Source: Pteria penguin (taxonomy: Eukaryota > Mollusca > Bivalvia > Pterioida > Pteriidae). Taken from it: 64,000 nucleotides of DNA. The notes beneath the pieces are model-generated. The model was not told the DNA's origin, searched no databases, and saw only the letters and a list, made by a program, of their open reading frames with translations. How positions within the stretch are numbered: the first letter of the stretch is position 1; every line of letters starts with the position of its first letter. Below are positions 42,301 to 50,008 of the stretch, piece by piece. The position numbers and the translations under genes were made by a program. The DNA is taken from positions 2,411,001 through 2,475,000 of the forward strand of contig CM068585.1 in NCBI GenBank assembly GCA_035048485.1. The letters run 5' to 3'.

Positions 42301-43636
42301 AACACTTATTTGACCTTATGGCAAACTTCTGCAAGAAGGAATCGTTAAGCAGGAGTGAAAGTTAATTTTGTTGAATATACCATAGTTTTCATTAAAAAAA
42401 ACTTCATCATGAGCATAGTGATGGGACTACATCAAATACATACATACAGTACAGTCCATGTAGAACTTAATTTGCCCACTGCTGACTGCTGCATTAAAAA
42501 TGTCCACTTGATACAGTGGACATTCATGTAAGAGCCAGTTGAAATTAACATACAGGTAAGTGGACAGCTTGATAGCTCAGGTAAATGTCCACTCCTAATG
42601 CCCACTGAAGTTTTAGGTGGACTGCTCACTGTAGACAGTGAGCATTCAAAGTTCCACCCGGACTGTAATGTATATCTATGTAAACCAGAAAACTCAGGGA
42701 TGATTCTGGAGTCTGACAGTCATGGGAGAAATCTCATGTTTCAAAATAAATTGATGAGCAATTTAGTCATGATTTACACTATTCAGGAATTTTAATGGGA
42801 TTTGCCACAAAACGTAGGCAAATTCTACCAGTACCCCACCCTAGAGATACCTAGAGCCAGTGATCTGAGTGGAGGCCTCTGATGAGGATACATGTAAATC
42901 TGATGGCTCTGAGGATGATTTTTCATTCAGAGGCAGCATGAAGTATAACCCCATCCACCTTTCTCCAGGTTTTTACAATTTATATGCAAAATCAACAAAA
43001 TGCGTATCTTAAATCGTAGGCCAACGCCATTATCAATATATGAATGAAGTCTTGTATATTAAATATATTATTTGTCTTGTCCCATATTATATTCTTCACT
43101 TAAACCCCAACTCCAATGCATGTAGGATGCTCACTGAGTGACTGACACAGTTCTAAAGAATTCAGAATCTATTATCTGGTGTGAAAATACACGCTTCTTC
43201 GACTTGGAATGAAAATTTATAGGTAATGAAATTCATTATATTTATGTTATAACTGGGACACATCAAATTTACACTACATGCAGTAGTACCATACGCTTCG
43301 GAGACAATTCCTGGGGAAATGATAGATCTCTTCCGACGTGACCCAGTTTCAAAGAAATGCATGTACTGGCCTCGATTCCTTATAGAGAGTAGCATGAACT
43401 TTCTGTCTTCGATCGATTTCAAAAACATTGGAAAGAAACAAATAATTAATCTGATAAATGTAAATCGCACCTTTATTGTCGTTCATTTGCGGTTGACCAT
43501 TGGAAAAGGGTTTTTGAAATCCAACACTAGGATTTTGGTGAAGGAACTGGCACTCTTCCCCGTAAACACAAGATCCTGAGCTTAGAAAGTAACGACAGAT
43601 GTTCGGTTTTCGATTCGTGTTTACTGCACTAGTCAT
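12230..43636 (-). CDS. PAN3: PAN3, poly(A)-nuclease deadenylation complex subunit
   Basis: PAN3 is the adaptor subunit of the cytoplasmic PAN2-PAN3 deadenylase. It dimerises, binds poly(A) and PABP, and recruits the PAN2 nuclease to trim mRNA tails. Eighteen exons join with consistent phases to 820 codons plus TAA; the human protein is about 887 aa. Features seen: a CCCH finger C-x8-C-x5-C-x3-H at residues 15-35; a Pro/Met/Gly-rich disordered stretch at about 85-176; a PAM2-like PABP-binding motif PNPVANEFIP at about 178-187; the pseudokinase domain at about 391-640; then a coiled-coil linker and the C-terminal knob (IMPMIGARFYTQLDSAQ, SRDEHSVLVVSYSELK). The start ATG is preceded in frame by TAG at 43655-43657. 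Introns total about 29 kb and hold most of the arrays. The acceptor of exon 12 is duplicated. Confidence 0.96.
12573..12948 (-). repeat. 45-57 bp array derived from the PAN3 exon 17 donor
   Basis: About seven degenerate units read 'gtgcttacattgttgaggca' then 'ctgtgtgatat' on the + strand, the complement of the end of PAN3 exon 17 plus its GTAAG donor. Between them lie 'acaggaacctgtat' and 'tttagaagtg'. The array begins directly at the intron side of the true donor. Confidence 0.88.
12949..13087 (-). CDS. PAN3: PAN3 exon 17
   Basis: 139 nt. One leading base completes Glu, then FNLDPQWSETGDRYMLKLFR to WIDMAHITQCLNK. Acceptor ctcttttcag|A, donor AACAAA|gtaagt. C-terminal domain. Confidence 0.95.
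13176..13318. repeat. ~60-bp repeat, 2-3 copies
   Basis: 'tgccacagtcacatga' followed by 'ctaggggtttatgaa' and 'gtccactgtggtacactg' occurs two and a half times in PAN3 intron 16. No exon similarity seen. Confidence 0.85.
14106..14170 (-). CDS. PAN3: PAN3 exon 16
   Basis: 65 nt, EVENGRIFRLLTKLGTINDRP plus two bases of Glu. Acceptor tgttttgcag|G, donor CCAGA|gtaagt. Confidence 0.94.
14485..14614 (-). CDS. PAN3: PAN3 exon 15
   Basis: 130 nt. The leading base completes Leu, then YLLTNQNRPRSINDIMPMIG to VIENELAK. Acceptor gtattgtag|A, donor GCAAAG|gtttga (weak at +4). Confidence 0.94.
14987..15126 (-). CDS. PAN3: PAN3 exon 14
   Basis: 140 nt, QEDLVYLGKVVLALACNTVM to SADLKNFF. Acceptor tttgacatttcag|C. 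The donor TTCTT|gtctgt is non-ideal, but it is the only one giving the conserved DLKNFFLYLLTNQ join. Confidence 0.92.
15778..15858 (-). repeat. 29-bp triplicate spanning the PAN3 exon 13 donor
   Basis: 'gttgacatacctggtaatgt' + 'tgacaatat' starts at 15778, 15807 and 15836. Read on the - strand, each unit is 'caacattaccag|gtatgtcaac', the last codons of exon 13 and its donor. The exon-proximal copy is the real junction. Confidence 0.93.
15846..15933 (-). CDS. PAN3: PAN3 exon 13
   Basis: 88 nt. The leading base completes Arg, then LRLNCVGISDVLTFDNN to AVIQHYQ. Acceptor tttttgacag|A, donor TACCAG|gtatgt, the first of three copies of that donor. C-lobe of the pseudokinase. Confidence 0.94.
16969..17128 (-). 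CDS. PAN3: PAN3 exon 12 (short form)
   Basis: 160 nt, GMNGPRQHAGLLPESMIW, then the AYVVQLSSALRAIH segment and DPTKILIYSKS, the helical core of the pseudokinase C-lobe. Acceptor atatgtttcag|G, donor TCAAG|gtaagt. A second acceptor lies exactly 72 nt upstream (17201), so 16969-17200 is an in-frame alternative. Confidence 0.94.
17129..17200 (-). repeat. PAN3: 72-bp duplication of the PAN3 exon 12 acceptor and exon start
   Basis: The first 54 nt of exon 12 (GMNGPRQYADLLPESMI here, GMNGPRQHAGLLPESMI in the downstream copy) and the preceding 18 nt including 'atgtttcag' occur twice. The segment has no stop codon and is a multiple of three. Using the upstream acceptor therefore adds 24 residues, including CKLYVSG translated from the old intron end. 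Confidence 0.93.
17807..17953 (-). CDS. PAN3: PAN3 exon 11
   Basis: 147 nt. Two bases complete Ser, then IVFVYDYFPTADTLMARHF, followed by a Gly/Ser/Asn-rich loop to GGKGT. Acceptor ttactttcag|C, donor ACAG|gtatat. The loop replaces the longer insert seen at this point in vertebrate PAN3. Confidence 0.93.
18230..18655. repeat. 25-bp minisatellite, ~17 copies
   Basis: 'ccagaggctagtttgt' + 'gtcctctca' repeats through PAN3 intron 10. It ends in an inverted pair, 'gaggctagtttctgtcctg' against 'caggacagaaactgagg', which could fold as a hairpin. Confidence 0.94.
19015..19432. repeat. ACACATTATTACATGT minisatellite
   Basis: 16- and 19-bp units ('acacattattacatgt', 'acacatcattattacatgt') run to within about 40 bp of the PAN3 exon 10 donor. 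They are open in several frames (MCTCNN, HYYMYT) but not coding. Confidence 0.93.
19476..19592 (-). CDS. PAN3: PAN3 exon 10
   Basis: 117 nt. Two bases complete Gly, then FRLSNTKCMSVIDMWKKMYH to VFTTKAFGDN. Acceptor gttgaacag|G, donor ACAATT|gtatgt. N-lobe of the pseudokinase. Confidence 0.95.
20410..21640 (+). repeat. Interspersed 'ggtcaaggtcac' repeat block
   Basis: About seven diverged ~150-bp units combine 'aggtcaaggtcacaaggtca', 'gaaaggtcttgtcacaagga', 'catgtgaaatatgaaagcc' and 'taccattcaaaagttata'. It ends in 'gatggacacaaggacagaca'. From memory this type of repeat is common in bivalve genomes. A related tail sits at 16233-16320. Non-coding; its class is unknown to me. Confidence 0.75.
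21806..21964 (-). CDS. PAN3: PAN3 exon 9 (pseudokinase start)
   Basis: 159 nt, (E)IPAEVDNYHNLFPLEPP to GLTYCLRRIH plus one base of Gly. Acceptor aaaatttgtag|A, donor CATG|gtaagt. It begins the kinase-like fold (FGYPTTCYKAVNTKDG). Confidence 0.95.
22375..22900. repeat. ~43-bp minisatellite, ~12 copies
   Basis: 'agagcaggatttcagagtgt' + 'tgtcatatatatagtggtca' repeats with small indels in PAN3 intron 8. No exon similarity found. Confidence 0.94.
22950..23120 (-). mobile_element. tRNA-derived SINE
   Basis: On the - strand, a tRNA-like head at 23120-23043 has A box 'tggtgtagtggtaaagcac' and B box 'gggttcgattcccggg'. It is followed by a body containing 'gcgatataactgaaatattg' and a short (aatc)-type tail. 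The layout is RNA polymerase III SINE, inserted antisense-insensitive in PAN3 intron 8. Confidence 0.85.
23441..23498 (-). CDS. PAN3: PAN3 exon 8
   Basis: 58 nt, DILNRHAMTMAQIDPTHHP plus one base. Acceptor ccttgaacag|G, donor CATCCAG|gtcaga. Confidence 0.94.
23788..23892 (-). CDS. PAN3: PAN3 exon 7
   Basis: 105 nt, phase 0 to 0, QLPNFSMFPSLPPHIAHL to PQFFMPDELKL. Acceptor tttttgtcag|C, donor AAACTA|gtaagt. Segment leading into the kinase-like domain. Confidence 0.95.
24586..24651 (-). CDS. PAN3: PAN3 exon 6
   Basis: 66 nt, phase 0 to 0, ENVGGTTYFYSPEDF to HEAL. Acceptor attttgtag|G, donor GCATTG|gtaagg. The 'ENVGGTTYFY' motif is typical of animal PAN3. Confidence 0.95.
24740..27212. repeat. 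33-bp minisatellite, ~75 copies, open on both strands
   Basis: The unit is 'gtatgatacacagatcactg' + 'tatagtatcacag', with 'aacatac' and 'ggatcac' variants, in PAN3 intron 5. Because 33 is a multiple of 3 and the unit lacks stops, it gives frames of 458 and 322 aa on + (IHRSLYSITGM repeats) and 484 and 341 aa on - (LYSDLCIIPVI repeats). This is repeat, not protein: it lies inside an intron, with substitutions spread over all codon positions. Confidence 0.95.
27583..28384. mobile_element. Short DNA transposon with terminal inverted repeats
   Basis: The left end 'gtattcactcgtgtataata' + 'cgcac' is mirrored at the right end as 'gtgcgtattacac' and 'tatacgagtgaatac'. The 802-bp element sits in PAN3 intron 5. 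An open frame at 27932-28204 (+) has no recognisable transposase motif, so it looks like a non-autonomous or eroded copy. Superfamily not assigned. Confidence 0.75.
28757..28920 (-). CDS. PAN3: PAN3 exon 5
   Basis: 164 nt. Two bases complete Thr, then YSSASPNHSPHLSPTSSPLM, then RTASPITPLKQ, an Ala tract and ANVPNATIQ. Acceptor attttacag|C, donor ATACAG|gtatag. The Ser/Pro-rich disordered region is conserved in type. Confidence 0.93.
30300..30549 (-). CDS. PAN3: PAN3 exon 4 with PAM2-like motif
   Basis: 250 nt, GPNPVANEFIPKSATLTHS to TPPPHLAPT plus one base. PNPVANEFIP fits the PAM2 pattern (N-P-x-A-x-x-F-x-P) that binds the MLLE domain of cytoplasmic PABP. Acceptor ttataatag|G, donor ACGA|gtaagt. 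Confidence 0.93.
31061..31336 (-). CDS. PAN3: PAN3 exon 3
   Basis: 276 nt, phase 0 to 0, RPPLGRQQRGMVGPGMTSG to FQALNLQMPNSSK. Rich in Gly, Pro, Met and Arg, low complexity, probably disordered. Acceptor acatgaacag|A, donor TCTAAG|gttagt. Confidence 0.9.
32330..32390 (-). mobile_element. SINE 3'-end fragment
   Basis: On the - strand, 'atatgtgaaataattgtggc' leads to 'caataatcaatcaatatt', the same tail type as the SINEs at 22950-23120 and 49748-50008. The tRNA-like head is absent. Confidence 0.55.
32512..34152. repeat. 34-bp minisatellite, ~48 copies
   Basis: 'catggtataacttgatgtat' + 'tcctgatcattaga' with few changes (cgtggtata, ataccttg, cttcatg). It fills the middle of PAN3 intron 2. No exon similarity detected. 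Confidence 0.96.
35080..35165 (-). CDS. PAN3: PAN3 exon 2
   Basis: 86 nt. Two bases complete Gly, then MTDSMGDNGDQFFNATFGAE to DFSFN. Acceptor tctgattccag|G, donor TTCAAT|gtaagt. Confidence 0.93.
36325..37232 (-). repeat. 48-50 bp array carrying a possible microexon
   Basis: About 19 units in PAN3 intron 1. On the - strand each reads 'ctatctgatgtag|gtcaaa', 'gaaatggacatg|gtgagtt' and 'tggttctaag'. In the copies with intact 'gtaggtcaaag', an 18-nt block is flanked by an AG and a strong GTGAGT donor. Its phase fits the exon 1-exon 2 join. Other copies have 'gtccaaag' (+1) or 'gtatgtcc' (AG lost). No expression evidence. Confidence 0.93.
37660..40115 (+). repeat. 78-bp minisatellite, ~31 copies, continuously open
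   Basis: The unit has 'gtgagcttgtttagcctaca', 'catgtatagtgtaatctgta', 'agctacatctagtgacttat' and 'gaagcttgtggtacagta'. A 78-bp unit with no stop gives frames of 304 and 538 aa (SLFSLHMYSVICKLHLVTYE repeats), broken by one deleted unit near 38510. Diverged copies continue to about 40290. It lies in PAN3 intron 1, opposite strand; judged non-coding. Confidence 0.95.
40480..40855. repeat. 31-bp palindrome-rich minisatellite, 12 copies
   Basis: 'ccaggtacatcgccatggcc' + 'ttttacatgta'. The unit contains the self-complementary blocks 'tacatgta' and 'gccatggc', so single strands could form serial hairpins. Confidence 0.94.
40860..43470 (-). other. PAN3 intron 1, 5' part
   Basis: No exon, RNA gene or repeat array seen. 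AT-rich, with a few short inverted repeats near 42575-42640. Large first introns often hold enhancers, but nothing in the sequence identifies one. Confidence 0.4.
43471..43636 (-). CDS. PAN3: PAN3 exon 1 with start codon and CCCH finger
   Basis: 166 nt, MTSAVNTNRKPNICRYFL to QPQMNDNK plus one base of Gly. The finger is C-x8-C-x5-C-x3-H (ICRYF, GSCVYGEECQFLH). An in-frame TAG 21 bases upstream supports this ATG as the start. Donor AAAG|gtgcga. Confidence 0.95.
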
Positions 43637-43800
43637 TATACTTTTCGATAAACGCTATCTTAAGATCGGGCCCTCCATAACTGTGGTCGGAAATAATTTT
43701 TGAAGACAATTCACTTTCTCTGTGTTAACAGGTTCTCGTTATGATTCCACGGCGCATGCGCCTTGAGAGGTCAATCATAGTGTGATGAACGCAAAAGAAT
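43637..43800 (-). promoter_or_regulatory. PAN3: PAN3 5' UTR/promoter with NRF1-type palindrome
   Basis: 'ggcgcatgcgcc' at 43751-43762 is a perfect match to the palindromic NRF1/alpha-Pal core (GCGCATGCGC), about 115 bp upstream of the ATG. The surrounding sequence is locally more GC-rich than its neighbours. This is a common arrangement in TATA-less housekeeping promoters; transcription start not determinable. Confidence 0.55.
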
Positions 43801-44279
43801 TAGTCATTTAAACGTTTCATTATTCACACTAAGTGGGAGGGATGAACCATACTCCTAAAAACCTATGAATATCACATAATATTGTCACTATTATTAGTAC
43901 ACAGTGTACGTAATGTTCACTCAGATCATTGTCTGATTTATTATACGCAGAACGGCTAAACCAGATGTCAACATTAAAACTAGATCGATTCGATTTTAAA
44001 ATAAGAAATAAGTTTGAACAACTAAACAACAAACTTTCAGTTACAAAATAATAAATACAGAATTGCAAATGAATTTTCCTCTAAAATCATGTCTAGACTG
44101 AAATCAATTCTAGAACTATTTCAACTCCGATCGACTTTATTATATTATTATACAGTATGTATATGCACAAGTTATTATCTCTTTCCATATAACTTGTTGT
44201 TCGCAAATCAATAGGCTGAATTGACATGAAATCATAGATCTGTACCATTTATTTGCCTATAGGCCTGGCTTCATTGCGT

Positions 44280-46000
44280 ATTTGTATATGGATCTGTCCT
44301 AATGACAATAGCTACCGTGATAGACCTGTTTTATGGGCAGTAGCTACCGTAATGGACCTGTCTTAAAGACACTTGAGTAGCTACCGTAATGGACCTGTCT
44401 TAAAGACACTTGAGTAGCTACCGTGATTGACCTGTTCTAATAACAATAGTTACCGTGCTGGACATGTTCTGATGACAGTAGCTAACATGCTGGACCTGTT
44501 CTATTGAAGGTAGCTATCATGCTGGACTTGTTCTATTGACAGTATACATGCTGGACCCGTCAGATGTATTGGCAGTAGCTATCATGCTGGACCTGTACTA
44601 TTGACAGTAGCTACCGTGCTGGACCTGTTCTACTGACAACTACCATGCTGGACCTGTTTGATAGTAACTACCGTAATGGACCTGTCCTATTGACAGCAGC
44701 TACCATGATGGACCTATTCTATTGACAGTAGCTGCCGTGCTGGACCTGTTCTTTTGACAGTAGTTAACATGCTGGACCTGTTCTATTGACAGTACTACCT
44801 ATCATGATGGACCTGTTCTATTGCCAGTAGTTACCCTGCTTAATTTGTTCTATTGACAGTAGATACCATGAATGACCTGTTCTAATGGCAGTAGCCACCG
44901 TGCAGGACCTGTTCTATTGACAGTAACTACAATGCTGGACTTGTTCTAATGACAGTAGCTATCATGATGGACCTGTTCTAATGACCGTAGCCACCGTGCT
45001 GGAACTGTTCTAATGACAGTAGCTAATATGATGGGTCTGTTCTAATGACAGTAGCTACCATGATGGACCTGTTCTATTGACAGTAGCTACCATGATGGAC
45101 CTGTCATAATGACAGTAGCTACCATGATTGACCTGTTCTAATGACACTTAGTAACTACCATGATGGACCTGTTCTAATGACAGTAGCTACCATGATGGAC
45201 CTGTTCTAATGACGGTAGCTACCATGATGGACCTGTTCTATTGACAGTAGCTACCATGATGGACCTGTCATTATGACAGTAGCTACCATGATGGACCTGT
45301 TCTATTGACAGTAGCTACCACGATGGACCTGTTCTAATGACACTGAGTAGCTACCATGATGGACCTGTTCTAATGACAGTAGCTACCATGATGGACCTGT
45401 TCTAATGACAGTAGCTATCGTGCTGGATCTGTTCTAATGGCAGTAGCTACCGTGATGGACCTGTCATAATGACAGTAGCTACCATGATGGACCTGTTCTA
45501 TTGACAGTAGCTACCATGATGGACCTGTCATAATGACACTGAGTAGCTACTATGATGGACCTGTTCTAACGACAATAGCTACCATGCTGGATCTGTTCTA
45601 ATGGCAGTAGCTACCGTGATTGACCTGTCCTAATTATTATAGCTATACCGTGTTGAGCCTTTTCTGGCAGCAAGTGCCGTGCTGGACCTGTTTTATAACA
45701 GTAGCTACCGTGCTTGACCTGTTTTATAACAGTAGCTTCAGTGCTGGACCTGTCCTAATGGCAGTAGCTACCGTGGTGGACCTGTTTTAATGATAGAGAC
45801 AACTGGCGTGCTGGACCTGTTATATGACAGTAGCTACTGTGATGGACCTGTTCTAATAATATCAGCTTCCGTATTGGATCTGTTCCCATTAATGACAGCA
45901 GCTATTGTGGTGAATATAGCTGTTCTACTGACAGTAGCTACCGTATGTGCTAGGTCTCTTCTGATGTCAGCAGCTACCACGCTTGGCTGTCCTAACCAAT
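44280..46000. repeat. Degenerate ~32-bp minisatellite, ~50 copies
   Basis: 'ctaccatgatggacctgttc' + 'taatgacagtag' with many substitutions and indels. Copies are more uniform at 45050-45550. It fills the gap upstream of PAN3. No gene. Confidence 0.9.
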
Positions 46001-46011
46001 GGCAGATGTAG

Positions 46012-46157
46012 AAATTGGAGGTGGGGCGCCCCTTTTCACTACATATTTACAAGCAAAACTACAGATTTGGCACCCAAAATGGCTGAGTAGTTTAGCCAAC
46101 ACTTTACTGTCACATATGGGCTCCCTTTTCCAAAATCCTGGATCCGCCATTGATAAT
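46012..46157 (-). mobile_element. Transposon-end fragment ('tggcggatccagg')
   Basis: On the - strand 'caatggcggatccaggattt' begins a block of about 140 bp unlike the surrounding repeats. A similar end lies at 55618. Such 'GTGGCGGATCCAGG' ends resemble hAT-type termini; assignment is tentative. Confidence 0.35.
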
Positions 46158-46439
46158 AACAAATACTACTGCGACATGTCTGTCCTCGACAACTGCTAAT
46201 GTACTGTATGCAGGCCTGCTATTAGTGGGCCTTTTTCGACAGCTGCTACCATTATGGACCTATACTTTACAGCGGCTACCGTGTGCGATATGTCCTTTAC
46301 CGCACCATATCACTACTATGTTTGGTATGTTCTTTACTACCGTGATCGTGTATAGCTGGCATATTTACTAACGCGATCGTGTATAGCTGGCATATTTTGA
46401 CAGTTGGCTCTGTGATAAACCTATCTTTGACAGTTACTA

Positions 46440-46935
46440 TAATATGCCAGGCGGGCCTGTCCTTGACAGATACTACCACGATGCGAGGCAGGTCTGTCCA
46501 GTGTCCTTGACAGATACTACCACGATGCGAGGCAGGTCTGTCCAGTGTCCTTGACGAATGCTACCACGATGCGAGGCAGGTCTGTCCAGTGTCCTTGACA
46601 GATAATACCACGATGCGAGACAGGTCTGTCCAGTGTCCTTGACGAATGCTACCAAAATGCGAGGCAGGTCTGTCCAGTGTCCTTGACGAATGCTACCACG
46701 ATGCGAGGCAGGTCTGTCCAGTGTCCTTGACGAATGCTACCAAAATGCGAGGCAGGTCTGTCCAGTGTCCTTGACGAATGTTTCCACGATGCGAGGCAGG
46801 TCTGTCCAGTGTCCTTGACGAATGCTTCTACGATGCGAGGCAGGTCTGTCCAGTATCCTTGACGAATGCTTCCATAATGCGAGGCAGGTCTGTCCAGCGT
46901 CCATGACTGATGCTTCCACGATGCGAGGCAGGCCT
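46440..46935. repeat. 44-bp minisatellite, ~11 copies
   Basis: 'gatgcgaggcaggtctgtcc' + 'agtgtccttgacgaatgcta' + 'ccac'. Less AT-rich than its flanks. It follows on from the 32-bp array and shares 'ctaccacgatg', so probably related. Confidence 0.93.
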
Positions 46936-47079
46936 GCCCTTGACAGTTGTTACCATGTTAAGCAGACATGAACTGCTTACCATGCGAGAAAGACTTGTCT
47001 ATCTGTTACCGTGCTGCACTTGGCATGTCCTTACCATGAACTGCTTACCATGAAAGAAAGACTTCATCTATAGTTGCTA

Positions 47080-47334
47080 CCGTGGTAAGAATTACTTTGT
47101 TAGCTGCTGCCGTACGTGCAAGGCCTATCTTTGACATCAGTTACCGTGCTATAGGCCTGTCCTTGACATCATCTACAGTATATGCAAGGCCTATCCTTGA
47201 CATCAGCTACTGAGATATAGGTCTGTCCTTCACATCAGCTTCTGTACATGCAAGGCCTATCCTTGGCATCGGATACCGTGCTATACAGGTCTTTCCTATG
47301 ACATCAGCTACCGTACATGTATGCAATACCCAAT
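47080..47334. repeat. 'catcagctaccg' array, left half
   Basis: 'catcagctaccgtgctatag' + 'gtctgtccttga' alternates with 'tacatgcaaggcctatcc'. The array is split by the element at 47335-47711 and resumes after it. Confidence 0.85.
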
Positions 47335-47711
47335 CTGATTAAAACCATATCTTTATTCCGCTTCTCTATTTGTCCCATTGCGGATGAAGGTCTGGCGAAA
47401 CTCTGTAAGGGGTCATATTCTGGTGAACTCTGATTTCCAGCCAGTCAGTGGACCGGCTACAAATTCCTAGGAATGAAATTAATATCCACAGCGTGCGTGA
47501 CCCACAAGGTAGTTTTTGAACACTGTTTGTTACATATTGCGTCACTATCACGTGCCTAGCTGAGTCATTGATTGGCTATGGGAAATAACCGTTTCGATGA
47601 CTGTAGCGTCATCAGAGTTTACTAGAACAATGACCTCTTACGGGGTTTCGCCATATCTTTATCCATAATGGGACAAATAGAGAAGCGGAATAAAGATATG
47701 GTTTTAATCAG
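47335..47711. mobile_element. 377-bp MITE with ~100-bp terminal inverted repeats
   Basis: The left end 'ctgattaaaaccatatcttt' + 'attccgcttctctatttgtc' is repeated in reverse complement at the right end ('gacaaatagagaagcggaat' + 'aaagatatggttttaatcag'). Similarity continues inward for about 100 bp with scattered mismatches. It has no coding capacity and clearly interrupts an older tandem array. Flanks share an imperfect 'atgcaa-acc', a possible target duplication. Confidence 0.88.
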
Positions 47712-47930
47712 AGAGATGCAAGACCTATCACTGACATCAGCTACCGTGCTATAGGTCTGTCCTTGACATCAGCTACCGTACATGCAAGGCCTATTCTTGA
47801 CATCAACTACCGTGCTATAGGTCTGTCCTTGACATCAGCTACCGTATATGCAAGGCCTATCTTTGTCATCGGCTACCGTGCTTTAGTTCTGTCCCTGAAA
47901 GTTGTAAACATGTTATGCCTGTCTTTGACA
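47712..47930. repeat. 'catcagctaccg' array, right half
   Basis: Continuation of the array left of the MITE, with the same alternating units. Confidence 0.8.
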
Positions 47931-47939
47931 GCTGGTACC

Positions 47940-49645
47940 GTTTTGTATTTTGTCTATTATCTGAAATGTTTTGTTGTCGAATTGTTGTGGTCTATTGTCT
48001 GTAGCGTTCTGCTGTCGAGTTGTTATGGTCTATTGTCTGTAGCGTTCTGCTGTCGAGTTGTTCTGGTCTGCAGTCCGTGTGGTTTTATTCTAAAGTTGTA
48101 ATTGTTTGCTGGTTGAGTTTTGTTGTCGAGTTGCTCTGGTTAGTTGCTTTCCTGCATTGTTCTGTTGCTGTGGTCTATTGTCTGTATTGTTCTGTTGTCG
48201 AGTTGTTGTGGTCTATTGTCTGTATTATTATTTGGTTGTTCTGGTTTTTTTCTGTATTGTTCTATTGTCGAGTTGTTGTTGTCTATTGCCTGTATTGTTC
48301 TGTAATTGAGTTGTTATGGTCCATTGTCTGTATCGTTCTGTTGACGAGTTGGTCTGATCTGTTGTCCGTATGGTTCATTTTGTTGAGTTGTTCTGGTCTG
48401 CTGTCCGTATTGGTTTGTTCTGAATGTTCTTGGCTGCTGTCCGCATTGTTTTGTTATGAAGTTGTTCTGGTCTGCTGTCGGCATTGTTTTGCTATTAAGT
48501 TGTTCTTGTCTGATGTCCGTATTGTTTTGTTATGAAGTTGTTCAGGTCTGCTGTCGGCATTGTTTTGCTATCAAGTTGTTCTGGTCTGCTGTCCGCATTG
48601 TTTTGTTATGAAGTTATTCTGGTCTGCTGTCGGCATTGTTTTGCTATTAAGTTGTTCTGGTCTGCTGTCGGCATTGTTTTGTTATTAAGTTGTTCTGGTC
48701 TGATGTCCGTATTGTTTTGTTATGAAGTTGTTCTGGTCTGCTGTCCGTATTGTTTTGTTATGACATTGTTCTGGTCTGCTGTCGGCATTGTTTTGTTATT
48801 AAGTTGTTCTGGTCTAATGTCGGCATTGTTTTGTTATTAAGTTGTTCTGGTCTGCTGTCCGTATTGTTTTGTTATGACATTGTTCTGGTCTGCTGTCGGC
48901 ATTGTTTTGTTATTAAGTTGTTCTGGTCTGCTGTCGGCATTGTTTTGTTATGAAGTGTTCTGGTCTGCTGTCGGCATTGTTTTGCTATTAAGTTGTTCTG
49001 GTCTCCTGTCCGCATTGTTTTGTTATGAAGTTGTTCTGGTCTGCTGTCGGCATTGTTTTGCTATTAAGTTGTTCTGGTCTGCTGTCGGCATTGTTTTGTT
49101 ATGAAGTGTTCTGGTCTGCTGTCGGCATTGTTTTGCTATTAAGTTGTTCTGGTCTGCTGTCCGCATTGTTTTGTTATGAAGTTGTTCTGGTCTGCTGTCG
49201 GCATTGTTTTGCTATTAAGTTGTTCTGGTCTGCTGTCCGTATTGTTTTGTTATGAAGTGTTCTGGTCTGCTGTCGGCATTGTTTTGCTATTAAGTTGTTC
49301 TGGTCTGCTGTCGGCATTGTTTTGTTATGAAGTTGTTCTGGTCTGCTGTCGGCATTGTTTTGCCATTAAGTTGTTCTGGTCTGCTGTCGGCATTGTTTTG
49401 TTATGAAGTGTTCTGGTCTGCTGTCGGCATTGTTTTGCTATTAAGTTGTTCTGGTCTGCTGTCCGCATTGTTTTGTTATGAAGTTGTTCTGGTCTGCTGT
49501 CGGCATTGTTTTGCTATTAAGGTGTTCTGGTCTGCTGTCCGTATTGTTTTGTTATTAAGTTGTTCTGGTCTGCTATCCTTATTGTTTTGTTATGAAGTTG
49601 TTCTCGTTTGCTGTCCGTATATTTTGTTATGAAGTTGTTCCTTTA
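47940..49645. repeat. 38-bp minisatellite with 151-bp higher-order period
   Basis: 'ctggtctgctgtcggcattg' + 'ttttgttatgaagttgtt'. Between about 48870 and 49480, four monomers (one lacking a base) form a 151-bp super-unit repeated about four times: equivalent ATGs fall at 48874, 49025, 49176 and 49327. Short frames (WSAVGIVLLLSCSG) are by-products. Confidence 0.94.
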
Positions 49646-49747
49646 ATGGGATTTGGCTCCTCCTTGTAAGTCAGTTTGGCAAACAGCTGCTCTATAAACA
49701 TTATAAGTTATTATTTACTCGTATCTAATGTAGAAAGGGGATGGGCA

Positions 49748-50008
49748 GATTGATTTTTGTTTAACGTCACACCACGAATATTTCACGTATATGGTGACAG
49801 CATCTGCCTGATGCGGGGCATACAAAATTTGACCTTTGCAACAGACCCACCCGAAGCAATGAGGGATCTTTAACGTGCCATGCGTACTACGACTTGGGGC
49901 CTCAGTTTCCACTGTCTCATCCGAAAGACAGGACACCGGCATGACCAGAGCGGGAATCGAACCCCGGCCTCCCGATCAGAAGTCCAGCGCGATACCACTA
50001 AGCCCCAA
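49748..50008 (-). mobile_element. tRNA-derived SINE
   Basis: On the - strand, the tRNA-like head has 'tagtggtatcgcgctgga' (A box) and 'gggttcgattcccgc' (B box). Then come 'ctttcggatgagacagtgga', a body and the 3' end 'gtgacgttaaacaaaaatca'. Near full-length and well preserved, in the PAN3-WDR19 gap. Confidence 0.87.

Noticed and set aside
47763..49632. Hydrophobic Cys-rich frames resembling membrane proteins
   Set aside because: By-products of the 38-bp satellite; several overlapping frames carry the same peptide because the period is not a multiple of three.
49930..50008. tRNA gene on the - strand
   Set aside because: tRNA-like head of a SINE, followed directly by SINE body sequence.
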